DNA of 64,000 bases from Limnoperna fortunei (taxonomy: Eukaryota > Mollusca > Bivalvia > Mytilida > Modiolidae): positions 39,883,222 through 39,947,221 of the forward strand of contig OX104117.1 of NCBI GenBank assembly GCA_944474755.1, given 5' to 3'. The position numbers and the translations under genes are program-made. The notes under the pieces were generated by a model. That model was not told where the DNA came from. It saw only the letters and a list, made by a program, of their open reading frames with translations, and ran no database searches. How positions within the stretch are numbered: the first letter of the stretch is position 1; every line of letters begins with the position of its first letter. Shown piece by piece: positions 47,330 through 59,052 of this stretch.

Positions 47330-47530
47330 TTGGAATGGTTAACGTCCAGCCAACAGTATTTCAGCTATATTCATGACAATAAATCAACTAAGAAAATAGG
47401 ATGAAGCAAAAGGAAGGAAATTTGAGAATGCAACTATAAAAACTACGAATTTTGCCTTTTGTAGCGTCTACAGTGTGAATGGGCCAGCCCAATTTAAAAA
47501 AATGCCTCTGTCGTTAAAGTAGCGTCGTAA
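47330..47530 (-). repeat. SINE-2 copy
   Basis: Minus-strand copy. The tail module AACGTCCAGCCAACAGTATT, TCAGCTATATTCATGAC comes first, then the body segment GCCTTTTGTAGCGTCTACAG matching 35980 inverted. Confidence 0.65.
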
Positions 47531-47744
47531 TCTTCAACAATACCATGATCCGTTGACTCGGTTTCTGTATTATAACTTGAAAATCGCCCAACAAAAAGGC
47601 TATCCGCTACCCCAAAACGCCTTGGCATGCTTCCATACAAAAATAGTTCAAAAATTTAGTGATCAGCGTATTTTAACATGATATGATTTGCCTTTTGAAT
47701 TTAAAAAGTAGATACAGTAGTAGATATATCTGAGGGTAAATTGT

Positions 47745-47795
47745 ATCTACTTTCAGCGAGCAGTATTTCAGCTATATTCAGGACGAGATCAATTT
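47745..47795 (-). repeat. SINE-2 3'-end fragment
   Basis: GCGAGCAGTATTTCAGCTAT then ATTCAGGACGAGATCAA; minus-strand tail module. Confidence 0.6.
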
Positions 47796-47974
47796 GATAA
47801 TTAACGAAGTGTGGAAATGCCAACACATAAAAAAAAGAAACGTATGGACAAAGAATATGGGGCTTCCTCAATGTTCTTACTTTTTATTGATATCCTAAAA
47901 GACGGCCGTTAACGTATCAGCTTGCTCTTTACGTGAAGCTGTTGATGTCACACTGCGTTGTAATGGCCTAGATC

Positions 47975-48016
47975 GACTCCTTTACGTCCAGTGAACGACA
48001 TTTCAGCTAAAATCAG
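47975..48016 (-). repeat. SINE-2 3'-end fragment abutting SINE-1
   Basis: TTTACGTCCAGTGAACGACA then TTTCAGCTAAAATCAGG. It is immediately followed by a SINE-1 copy. Confidence 0.5.
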
Positions 48017-48019
48017 GTT

Positions 48020-48273
48020 AATTGTTTGTTTGTTTAACGCCACTTTGAGCAATTTTTCCGCTATATTGCTGCGTCCAGTTTTTATTGGGGGAGGAAGCCT
48101 GATTACCCGGGAAAAAACCCTGACATGCGGTAGGAAAAGTGGCAATCCGTGTCAATTAAGATTGGAGTCGACTACACCCTGCCTGCAGTTAGAATCAAAC
48201 CGCAATCTCAGTGTTGACAGACCACGTGATCAATAGTAGACAAACTACCTTAACCACTCGACCACCGAGGCCC
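48020..48273 (-). repeat. SINE-1 copy, near full length
   Basis: Minus-strand copy: tail TTGTTTGTTTGTTTAACGCC, body GGGGGAGGAAGCCTGATTAC, ACCACGTGATCAATAGTAGA and head CCACTCGACCACCGAGGCCC. Confidence 0.93.
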
Positions 48274-51200
48274 TAATATAATCGGGTTAACGTTAACAAG
48301 CAATAAAGAAATGGGTTATAGACAAAAGTGTAGAATTTTGTGGCTCTCAATATGATACTGTAGCATGGAGAATTGGGTAGGGAAAGATAATTTTGTCTTT
48401 TGAAGAGGCTACAATGTGCCAAAATATTTTTACAATGGAAGGAGCGAAACATTCCAAACACGACACTCACCTGGTACACGTACCCTCTTTGTACTATAAT
48501 TAGAATACTCCCCCAACACACACTTTTGAAAGTGCTGCCTATATCAACCTTAAGAAGTTCAGAAGTCCAGCCCAGGAAACATTCGCAGTACCTAGCCGGT
48601 TATTGTAGATAAACCAGTTAACAATTGAGATAGTACACGTTTTAGTCTTGATTGACGACTACAGTATATGTACTGCGTAATACAAGTGTGATAAGCAACT
48701 TAAAAGACTAATCATTTTATGGAAAGTAATTTCTTATGTAAACAGTTAATATTAGGAACAATGTTACAATTCATCAATAACTCCAGGTTATTTACATTTT
48801 ATAGGTTCTTGTTTATTTTATTTATTATCTTTCACATATAACCCTTTTGTCATTTTCGTTCCTGTATTACCTCGAATAGTAGTATCGTTTAGTGTAAACA
48901 ATTTATTTACTTTAATGATAAGGAAAACAATAATCATTGATAGTACAAATATGCTGAGGGATTGAAAATATGTGCTAACACTTAAAACTTACTATCTCAG
49001 AATAAACCTAATCGCTTTACATGTAAGTGTATTAATATATATTACAATGAATTTAGCAAATACAAAAAAGATTATCACGTAGACATTACAGCCGCACATA
49101 TACTTTAAAACATCTACCTAAGCATAAATAATTATGCCAAGCCATAATTGACCTAGATTATAACAAACGCTTAGAATGTCTAATAAAGTTTTTGGAATGA
49201 TAGTAAAATTTTTGGAGTTATCATCAGCAAATAAAGAAATATAACCGTGTAAAGGGTTTGTCCTAACCTCTTTCCGCTACAGAATACATGGGATGTTCAA
49301 AAAAAAAAAATTCGCAACTGTATGTTTTCAATTTAATCTCTACTTTCTACACAAAATCTCAAAAGAATTTCAGAATTCCAAGAATTTAAATTTCGTAACC
49401 GAAATAACTGAACCCAACTTCAAATTTTCATCCTTATATGTATTTTCAGTGAATATATTTTTACTCTGCTTTCCTTTTACTACTCCTGGTTTAACTTGAC
49501 TTCTCGTAACCTTTGAACTTTGCATCACAACTACGTAAAATAAATGCAAAAATCGACACAAGAAGAAATACAGACGTAAAATATTTTTAAAAAATGTTAT
49601 ATTTATAAAACATTTATTCTTTAATCAAAGTATTTTATTTTTTTTATGTTATACGAAAAAAAATGCAACGATAGTGACGTAAATTATTATGTGTCTGCTT
49701 CTTTGCTAACTTGGATTATGACGATACTTGACGTGAACTTATATTTGCTGCTATGACTTGTGATCGTCTGCCGTGCAAGTTCATCTGCCAATCCTGGATC
49801 ATAAAAACAAACCCAATTTTGTTAATTGGTAAGTGGTAATTTCTTGCATTATGATTGCACAATTTGTACACGTGTATGATTTCAACTGAATTCAAACAGA
49901 CTGTGTATTGATGTTGCAATTTCCCAGTTTTTGTTTTAGTCACTCTCGCTGCTAGTCTCGGTAAAAAAATTACGCTTTGCACGTCTATATCCCGATCTTC
50001 TCATTTAACTGAATTTAAACAGCCACAATTCAAAAGTGAATTATTATTCTAGCCAGTCTAATAGTTATCAAGTAGTTCCTGTCATTTAGACTGTCATATC
50101 ATGAAGACAACCACTATTTTTACTTTTAGTACCTCTGCCCCTGTTTACACAATAGTTGTAGTACCTTGTTATGTTCTATTTGTAATTTAATTTTAATTAA
50201 TAGGAAAAAATGTGTTCTTTAAAGAAATAGCTCTTGTTCAGCTTTTACATTTTATTAATAATGTTATGGTGTTTGAATATTTTTCAAAAGAAAGACACAG
50301 AATTATCAATCCCTGAACCTCAACTTGCTTGCAGAACCTATGCACGTATAAAGTTGGCAATACAAACAGTGAAACTGATGGTTGGACTGACAAAGTTTGA
50401 CGGAAGCAGCATGGATGAGACAAATGAACAATGTATCACATGGACCCTTTTAAGGGCCACCACAAATTGCTATCAAATTAAACAATACCATTATTTAATT
50501 TTGCTAAAAATGTCCAAAAAAATATACTACTGTATGTCCTATCATAGGAACTGAATAAGTGAGCACCGAAAGAGAAAAATCCATGAAATTGATTAGTAGC
50601 CAGTGATCAAGCTTTATTTTGAGATTTCTATTTTTAATTTTCCTTTTCTAAACCAAGGGCAACATACAGAGAACGTTTAAGTGATCATTAATCAGATGTC
50701 TTTTCTATGTTATGCTTGAAAATCATTCATCAACAAGGAAATTTACAAGACAGTTTTTCCTAAAACTTTCAGAAAGTTACCAGATCACGGGGATATTAAT
50801 CAGCTGTGGTACATCAGTACGGTGCTAATTTTGAGGACTGAATTTCAACTGTTTTAATTTTGCTGTTCAAAATGCCAAATTGCTATTTGTATACGTAAAA
50901 ACGTTGGTCTTTCTTTGGATTTCCATGAGTGAAAAACATATTTTTCACCAAGAAATTCTTGCCGTTTTTTGTAAAGTGTGGAAATTTTCAAAACTTTTTT
51001 CTGTTTTTATTTTCGACCAATGTTTCCTATATTTTGTATCACACTGTTCTTTGTTTTAAATCAATATGATAAGCTGATAATGTTCTATTTGAGAAAAATC
51101 GAGTTAATTTAAGTCACTGAACTTTACCGACAATTATGGTGCTGAGGACAATTTATACAAATTATTCACCAATACTTTTAGTGAATTACATTTTCACGTC

Positions 51201-51650
51201 TTTTCCTAGGCCGAATTTTACTGAAGTTATAAATAATTCGAAGTTAAATTTGTGATTTGTCGGATTAACGGCAGAATTCAGTCCTATTGCTCGTAATGTA
51301 GCAAATAAAAATTCTAATTTTGGTCTATTTATACAAATTTCAAACAAAATATTCATCTTCTTTACGTTATTTAAGCTTAATACATTGCGAAACTAACGGG
51401 AAACGATCTTTTTGAAGAAATTTCTTTTTTCGTCTTTGAAGATGCACTTGGAAAATGTCATGTTGATCATTTTTCCGTATATGGATAATGTGACCTAATT
51501 TTAAAGGTAACTAAATTAGTACCCTCTCCAAAAAAAGCGAGGGTACGATTATTTGTTCAAGTCTTTCCCATCAATAATACGGAGAATGCATACATAAACC
51601 TACAAACATTCATTGTAGATTGTTCTTAAATGGTCAAATATCAGGGATAC
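48274..51650. other. Intergenic stretch
   Basis: AT-rich sequence with no supportable gene. The 106-codon frame at 50234 includes a part (CCCTGAACCTCAACTTGCTT to ATGGACCCTTTTAAGGGCC) that looks like dispersed-repeat sequence. A perfect 8-base inverted repeat GTACCCTC...GAGGGTAC is at about 51520-51546. Confidence 0.45.
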
Positions 51651-51715
51651 GACAAACTGGGAATCGGCAAATTGGACGCGGCAATCTGGGAATCGGCAAA
51701 CTGGCACTACATTAA
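51651..51715. repeat. Short tandem repeat around CTGGGAATCGGCAA
   Basis: GACAAACTGGGAATCGGCAA, then a shorter ATTGGACGCGGCAA unit, then CTGGGAATCGGCAAACTGGC: about three imperfect units. Confidence 0.6.
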
Positions 51716-52252
51716 TTTTCAAACCTGCAAATTTTTCGTTTGTTGATGTTAAAACTAAATTGGCCCTTTTAAAATTTCAAACAGATGAAAAATAGAACAG
51801 TGTCAAATGAATGAAAAATACCTTTTCAAGGTTGTTTTGAGTGTAGATTTCTTTTTATTGGTTTCAAAGATATTTTTGCAACAAGTGTCGTGAACAAAAA
51901 CGTGATTTGTTTACTTCGAAACTTTTGTCTGTCTTTGGGTTATAGAACAGGGTAGTTTTCAACTCTCTTTTGTAAAGTGTGGATTATGTTTTAGAGCTTG
52001 ATTTTTGTGATTTATGGTCTACACATCGGTCTACTCTGGACATATCTCGAGAGTGATACCGTAAAATTGAAGAAAAACAAGAAATATTGACACAATCTAA
52101 TTGATTTGTATTAACATTTTTACATCAGCTGGTTATAGATTACAAAAAAGCAAATAAATAAACATAGTTATATGTATTTGAACAGCAATATCATCCTTGT
52201 ATTGACACTGCATGAAATCACTGCTTCTGATATTCTTTGGACCAGAATAATT

Positions 52253-52440
52253 ATGTTTGTTTGTTTGAACGGTGTTTAACGCCACTTCAGCAATTTTTCA
52301 ACTATCTCATGGCGTACAGTTTTTATTGGAGGAGGATGCTGGAGTACCTGACCTTTGGTAGGAAAACTTGTTATCCCTGTTAACTAATGAGCAGTTGAGC
52401 ATTGCCCACATTGAAAGTCTATTCTGCAAACAGTGTTCTA
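52253..52440 (-). repeat. SINE-1 copy, head end decayed
   Basis: Tail TTTGTTTGAACGGTGTTTAA, CTCATGGCGTACAGTTTTTA, GGTAGGAAAACTTGTTATCC; beyond that the match fades. Confidence 0.85.
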
Positions 52441-52568
52441 GAAAATTTACAGGTGTGACATTATAGAACCATCCCTAATAGTGACAGCAGTCTCTTGTTT
52501 GCTTCTCCCTTTGTGGCATTAATGAAATAAAATTATCTATAGTATAATTTTATACAGTTACAAAGATG

Positions 52569-52770
52569 GTTGGTTTGTTTGAATATTTATCGACGCTTAG
52601 CAACTATTCAGCTATATCATGGCGTCCAGTTTAAATTGGAGAGGAAGCCGTAGTATCTGTAGAAAAACCTGACGTACCGTAAGAAAACTAGAAATTCTTG
52701 TCAATAAAAATTGGAGTCGAGCGCGTGATCAATAGTGGACGAATTACTTAACCACTCGGCAATCTAGGCT
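52569..52770 (-). repeat. SINE-1 copy, shortened
   Basis: ATATCATGGCGTCCAGTTTA, AGAGGAAGCCGTAGTATCTG, ATTGGAGTCGAGCGCGTGAT and a decayed head ACCACTCGGCAATCTAGG. The B-box part is deleted. Confidence 0.85.
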
Positions 52771-52844
52771 CGCATGGATGCTTGGAGTTGTTGTATTACG
52801 CAAAAGTTGTTTTGGAGGAAACAAGCGTGGACTCTGAGCACGCT

Positions 52845-53095
52845 CACAAAGTGATACCCCCCGTTTCGCTTTCAAGTCCAATTATCTCCCCTTAATGATA
52901 ATCGAGGTCAATAAAAATCCTTCATGCAGATCTACATATAATGTACTTCCTATTTGCTAATCATATTAAATTTCATCAAGCGCTTTAGGAGAAGTTGCGT
53001 TTACAAGGGATGTGGACAGAAGGACAGACGGACAGACAGACAGGGTGATTCCTATATACCCCCAAACAAGTTTGCGGGGGGTACAATTATGGGTT
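52845..53095. repeat. Dispersed element with GATACCCCCC ... GGGGGGTAC ends
   Basis: Left GTGATACCCCCCGTTTC and right TTTGCGGGGGGTACAATTAT are loosely inverted. The body has a GACAGACGGACAGACAGACA run. The two short overlapping frames (52954 and 52966) fall inside it and are not genes. Confidence 0.55.
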
Positions 53096-54549
53096 TTTTT
53101 AATTTTACCACATTTAAATCTGTGAGCTTTTTTATCATGTTCTGGGTACACATTGGATGTACACATTATTTTTCAACCTCAAAGGAGCACCGGTGCACAT
53201 AACATAAAACTTGCGGATAAATTATTCAACAATCGAGCATCTATAATAAAAGGTAAAACATATGATACTAAAGAAAACTTCACTAGGATCAATATTGAAG
53301 GGATAATGCTCGCCTCAAAGGTCACACCTATTTACATATTAGTGAGCACAGTTTGCAGCGAGCAGCTCCGCGAAAAGCGGTGAGCTCTACGACAATTATG
53401 TGTCACGTGATCAAAATCAAATCACGAGATCAAAATTTGTTTTCGTCCGGACGTTGATATCGTCAAAAACTGTCACAAAATAAATAAAGAAGAGGAATAC
53501 AATTAATTTTAAAGGTAGACTTAAAAATAAATTGACACCGATGAAAAACATTTTTTTTAAACCTCTAAATCGCTCTATTTAAAAACTGACAAGCATATGA
53601 CATTCATGTGACGTCACTATTACACAGAAAGACGTCAAGTGACAACTAGATTGTAGAGGCACTATTATAGGGTGTTCGGAAGTAACGCCAAATATTAAAT
53701 GTGGTGTGAACATTATAATTCATATTACCTAAATACTTGTATAATTTAATAGATAGATTAATTATTTGACGTAGGTACTTCTTGTTGACGCTATAACTAT
53801 ACATCCATTATAGTGAAATAGTGTATTCGCAAAATTCATGAACAAAGTAAAACAAGGAATTGTGAACAAAAATTTAAAAAAGAATAATAAAGGACTAATC
53901 CTGTATTGTCTGTTCTCGCATTTTGGCCTTCTACATTTTAGACTTAATAAATTTGTTATGTCATTTGTAAAATGTAAAAGTGTAATATGGTCATACAACC
54001 AGGGGAAGCAACTTTTGACTGGTACACTTTGTCTTATCTTTCAACATTTTATGCAGACTACACACAAGGGAATAATTTATTACCTAGTTACTTAAAAAAA
54101 GGGCGGGGGGGGGGGGGTAAAGTTAAAGCATTAAAACGTATAAAGAATGTAAATTTTGTAAAAAGTTGTAAATCGCCGTGACTATTTCAAAAATCAACTG
54201 AAAGTTTCATACCTACATACAATTGTAATAAACAAACTAAACTTTTCTATCGTGGCTTGTGTAGTTTTATCAATATTTTTGTCTTACAATTTTAGACTCT
54301 TGACTGGACTTAACATCCGTCAGACTAGTTCCTAAATCAAATAGTTACTGGCAATAAGGCCCATCGATCCATCACATCAGCAGATCACCTGCCCAATGGT
54401 ACTTTTAATCTTTTAAATAAATAATACAGCTTGATAGTAAACAAGGTGTTGGTAAGCTAATTAATTAGATAATAGGCTTGGGGACACACTTTAATTACTC
54501 TAACCTCAACTTCAACTAGGATACTCGTCTAAATCCATACTGGACATCT
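53096..54549. other. Intergenic stretch
   Basis: No supported exon. A G-run (GGGCGGGGGGGGGGGGG type) lies at about 54101-54117. Several short overlapping frames have no recognisable content. Confidence 0.4.
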
Positions 54550-57500
54550 ACAACGAGGGGAATGGTGTACGTGAAAAGGAAGGTGCAGTTCCAAACAGAA
54601 AAATAAACTGGTGATTAAATATCAAATATGTATATACACTGTACAAGGAATGGATCTGGTTTACATCTGTACTGCCAAGGAGGTTGTCCCTGGATGGGAG
54701 TCTTAAAGGCCTCCAGTGATGGTAATGAGACAACTGCTTCTGGTTGCATGTTCCAAACAGTGATAGTCTTAGTAGGGAAAAATGAATGCTGATATGTGTT
54801 GATACGGCAGTGGAATGGCAAGAACTTCATACTGTGGCTGTGTCTGGTTCTTGTTGATGTTGATTGGGGTGGTATGTAATGTGTTGGTATCGCTACTAGG
54901 TGGTTGACTACTTTGTCACATCATGATTAAATCTCAATAGTCTAGTACACTTCTTGGATGTTGAATTCCATCTGCCAGGTGTTACTCCACTGCACTAGTT
55001 TGTTGAGGTCGTCTTGGAGAATTTCATTATCAGTGATGTCATTGACTGGTCTGTAGACTACACAGTCGTCTGCTAAAAGGCGTATTGTTGATGTTAGGCC
55101 ATTCGCGATTTCGTTGATGAATATTAGGAAAAGTGTTGGTCCTAGTACTGTTTCCCGGGGAACACCTGATGTAACTGGTGAGGTCTTCGATGTGGCATTG
55201 TCGAATACAACCTGCTGTTGGCGGTCTGTAAGGAACTTGTTGATCCACCTCTGTGTTGTACCTTGTATTCCATAGTAATGGAGTTTGTTTAAAAGGCGAT
55301 GGTGTGGAACTTTGTCGAACGCCTTCGAAAAGTCAAGTATAGCCATGTCGACTTACTTCCCACTGTTCAGATGTTTGGTTATGTCATCAGTTGTCACGAG
55401 TAGTTGTGATTCACAAGATCTTTTTGCTCGGAATCCATGTTGGTTTTCATAAGAATATTTTGGTTGTCTAGATGGTCCATGACTTGGGAGACTATTATAT
55501 GCTCAAGCATCTTTGATACCACTGCTGTTAAGGAGACTGGCCTATAATTCCCTAGTTTTGATCGATCCCCTTTCTTTCTTAAAGATCGGTACAACGTTCG
55601 CGTTCTTCCAATCGTCAGGAACTTCGCCAGTATCCAATGACTGCTGAAAGATCAAGGTAAGAACGGGTGTGATGATGTTGGCCATTTTCTTGAGGAAGGT
55701 GATTGGTATCTTATCTGGTCCTGATGCTTTTCTCAAGTTGAGTCTGTTAATGCACTTTGTTACGCCAATTTGTGTGATAGTAATGTGTTTCATTGCATGA
55801 AATAGAGACGGTCCCTTGTTTGGTATATTTTCACTGCTGACGCCTTCTTTAAGTGTACCAATGCTCATAGTGTCTGGTTTTCGACTTTGGATCTATTTCC
55901 AGAAAGTCTTTGAGGCTGAGACTTTTTCTGGATCAAGCAGATTGTTTAGGTATCTATGGTAAGAGCAATGAAGTGCGTTTTTTACAATCTTTTTGTAGTT
56001 CTTGAAGTCAGTAGATTGTTTGTTGATCGGACCATGCGTCTTTGCTTGTTTGTACAATCTGTCCTTCTTGCGTGTCATTCTCTTGATTTCTCTTGTCATC
56101 CATTGTATATCGACTCTTTTGGTTAGTGTCATTGTTGGTTTACAAGAGTTCATTACCGTGAAGACTGCTTCTTTAAATTTATTCCACTTTTCCTCTACAG
56201 TTGTGTGATGGGCTTCGGTGATAAAAGTTTTGCAATAATTCTCCATGTTGAATTCAGTCTCTTCCCAGTTAGCTTTCTTGAAGTTGTATACCTTCCTCAA
56301 TGTTTTTGATGGTTTTGATGGTTTTAGCTGGGTTTTTATTGCTAAGATGTCATGATCACTCATGCCAATAGTTGGACAGGTATGGCATTTCTGTACTTAG
56401 TTCGGATGTAATGTAATCATCAGATCAAGGATCAAGAGTTCTCCCTTGTCGAGTTTCAAAGTTGTTGACTTGCTCTAGTCTATGGTCTCTTGAAGCTTAT
56501 TGCAATGTACTTTGTCCCTGGCACCAGTTATCGTGCTTCCGCTGTTCCAGTCGATGTCCCTAAGGTTGAAGTCTCCTCCAAGAAATATTTTGCAGTTCTT
56601 ATATTGTTTCAACTTCAAGATTCATGCCAGTGATATGCCTAGTTGTTCAAGAGCTTCTATTTTTGACTTGGGTTCTCTGTAGAATGTACCTATAAGCAAA
56701 AAGTACTTTCTTGGTGTGGTCAATTTAACCCATTTCAACTCACATAATGTGTCAAGTTCTAGGCATCCCTCACAATCATATGTCGGTTTTGTCATAATAA
56801 TTACTCCATCGTCGCCTTTATCTATAAGCGTTTTTCTGTCTTTCCTGTACATTTTATACTTATGGTAAGGTGGTATATCATATGGTAAGATCTCTGACGT
56901 TAAAAAGTCCTGGTCAAGGTGTGTTTCGTCTCCGATTATTACATCCGGTTCTATGCAAGAAATGATGTTGTTTAGGTCTGTCTTCTTATTACGAATGCTT
57001 TGGAAATTTATAACCAGAAGATTAAAGTTTGTTTATTGCTGATCTGAATATAAGTCACATGAGTCCGTAGTTCTAGAATTGCTAGCTACACAGGTAAAGA
57101 AATGCTCTGTTTCTGAGATCAAAGTTGATTCAGGGTAAAAAATTTATGCTGCTATCATGACTGCTCATCATGGATGTGTTGGTGTGAATTGAAGGCAGTT
57201 GTGATAGATTATGATCAGTGACTGGTAGGTTCTGGTCATTTTCAATATGGGATTCTGATTTAGGTGGTTGGTCTTGCTCTTTAGTTGGTATTGATGATTT
57301 TGGTTTGAGTTTTCTGGCTTCTATTGACGGTGACTGTGGGGTGTTTTGATTACCCATATGATGTTTCTCTGGTGCTGGTGTAAAATTTTGGCGACTTTCT
57401 GATAGTGGTGAAAAAATGTTTTCTGATGATTACTTAGATAAATCTACCCTATGATGTGATGAGATGTTAGCTATTCCACATTGACAGCATATCCAGCTCA

Positions 57501-57800
57501 CACGGTTTTCCCCAAAAGGCTGAAAGTTCGTGGGCCAAGATAAGCACACTTACTGTGATACCAGATGTCACACTGTATAGCTTTTGCGTTCCATGCTACA
57601 CTCTTTCTACAAATCCCACAAGGACATTTTGCTGGGCCAGGTTGTATTTGAACATGCCACTTTGCGGTATTAATAAATAATGTGAATGAAATGTTGTGCT
57701 CTAGATTGGTCTGGGTTTTCTTACATTTTATATGTGGAGGCTGACGCCTAAGATGAGTTTGGCCATCATGACAGGGTGCTTGACTCATGTGGCTATTAGT
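54550..57800 (-). mobile_element. Degenerate non-LTR retrotransposon (LINE) with PHD-like finger, endonuclease and reverse transcriptase
   Basis: Read on the minus strand. (1) 57788-57498: Cys-rich CPCGICRKSVAWNAKAIQCD followed by WYHSKC, a PHD-like finger. (2) 57030-56380: APE-type endonuclease pieces, including SIRNKKTDLNNIISCIEPDV, GDETHLD and LDTLCELKWVKL, ending in the SDHD motif at 56363. (3) 56363-55893: linker. (4) 55868-54942: reverse transcriptase with KASGPDKIP, NYRPVSL, AILDFSKAFDKVPHHRLL, GVPRETVLGP and LADD (catalytic aspartates at about 55065-55070). (5) 54830-54620: C-terminal end with VSLPSLEAFKTPIQG. Frameshifts near 55550 and 55400, a stop before 55346, a gap of several hundred bases after the LADD domain, and QG to RE in the GVPQG motif all show it is inactive. 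Layout fits the CR1/L2 group. Confidence 0.9.
54942..55346 (-). pseudogene. Reverse-transcriptase core of the LINE
   Basis: Best preserved open piece of the element, 134 codons. AILDFSKAFDKVPHHR is RT motif A. SGVPRETVLGPTLFLIFINE is motif B, where the normally invariant Gln-Gly is Arg-Glu. TIRLLADDCVVYRP is motif C, with Leu for the usual Phe/Tyr. It ends at a stop after MEFNIQEVY, where an intact element would continue through the thumb domain. Upstream coding (QLLVTTDDITKHL) is out of frame and separated by a stop. Confidence 0.92.
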
Positions 57801-58979
57801 GGTTTAGACTTACTAATGGGCACTAACTCCCTGAATATACTGTGAAGAGTTCACTATGTTGAAGAGATTAAAAAAGACATTTGCGGTCTGCAAACTTATT
57901 TGAAACCGTGTAATATTTAAGGATTAACTACAAAAATATTTTCTCCATTGAGAGATAACAAAATATTTTATGTAGTTAATACTTATAAATAAATTCAGAC
58001 AATAGAATAAACTCTACAATTGTATTTTTGTAACTGGACATTTTTGAAAAAAAAGAGATCAACACAAAAACTGTTAGTTTCCCATGGAGTAATATATGAC
58101 GTCAAATGGCGCCTGTCTCCATGGCGATCAAATTTGTTTTCCATCCTCTGATAGAAAATATTCAGTATTCTCGCAAAATTTAATTTTACAGAGATAAATA
58201 TCTAAAGAACTAAGTTTAAAATGTAAAAAGGCTGAAATAACATATACACACAAACTGGTATTAATATTACTAATACGTATACTGGTATTTTGTTTATTGT
58301 CTACCTGGACATTAAGTTTTCTTAATAAGTGACAGTGAAAAATGAAAATAAAAAAAAATAATATCAAGGCAAGGGATTTTTTTTAAATATTGTTTTGTTT
58401 ATTAGTTCCACTCTCAGCACTATATTGCACAGTCCTGATAGTGTTTAGATGTAAACAATATTTATATGTTCCAAAACTAATCTCGAAACTGTTTGAAAAA
58501 TTAAAATATTTTAGTTTTTTGTATCAATATGTTTGAGAAAAGTACAAAATTGCAATTCATTCTCTAACTTTCGATAGTAATTACAAACGCGATTATGACA
58601 ATCGATTTAAATAATTAAATTAAATTAAAACATGTTTACTTTAAGGATTAGAGAAAAAAAATCTGCATATTTTCTATTCTCTTTAGAATTAAACCAATAG
58701 TCAACCACCAATTAAAATAAACATTAACACTTTTAATAGCAACCAACATTATTTAACATTGCATCTCTTGACGTATAATTAATTGTTCAGCTTACTCGTC
58801 TTATCGATTTCATTTCCAAGACAATCAAAGTAATTGCATTATACTTTTAATCTGGAAAACAAGACAAAACTATTATTATGTTGACATTATCTTAATGCAG
58901 AATTTATCCTGTGTGGATTTTTGGACGATTTGTTAAAAAATCTGTTTAAATACACAATAGGACTTGAACTGTTTCGACG
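57801..58979. other. Intergenic stretch upstream of leader exon 1C
   Basis: AT-rich, no repeat recognised. It would include the promoter of the gene starting at 58980, but I see no clear core element. Confidence 0.4.
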
Positions 58980-59052
58980 ATGAAACCATGCAACTTCGTT
59001 TTATATATAAATTTATTTTGTGTCTGCCGCACGTTGTATACTGTTCATCTTG
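58980..59052 (+). CDS. Leader exon 1C: start of a probable iGluR paralogue running off the window
   Basis: The ATG at 58980 (A at -3) opens 24 codons plus one base before a GTAAGT donor at 59053. The peptide begins MKPCNFVLYINLFCVC and ends RTLYTVHL. It aligns with leaders 1A/1B without gaps over 21 residues: FVL near the start, C-x-C in the middle, LYT near the end. The donor phase (1) is also the same. No exon 2 homologue (IFLDEVN-like) was found between here and 64000, so the rest presumably lies to the right. A second ATG at 58988 in another frame gives MQLRFIYKFILCLPH, also signal-like but phase 2; similarity and phase favour the first. Confidence 0.55.

Noticed and set aside
50234..50554. 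106-codon plus-strand frame
   Set aside because: Part of it looks like dispersed-repeat sequence (CAACTTGCTTGCAGAACC to GGACCCTTTTAAGGGCC). No homology recognised.
53762..54181. Overlapping frames of 64-85 codons on both strands
   Set aside because: Low-complexity AT-rich sequence and a G-run; nothing recognisable as protein.
58988..59051. Alternative start for leader 1C in a second frame (MQLRFIYKFILCLPH)
   Set aside because: It also looks like a signal peptide, but would leave phase 2 at the donor and loses the residue match to leaders 1A and 1B.
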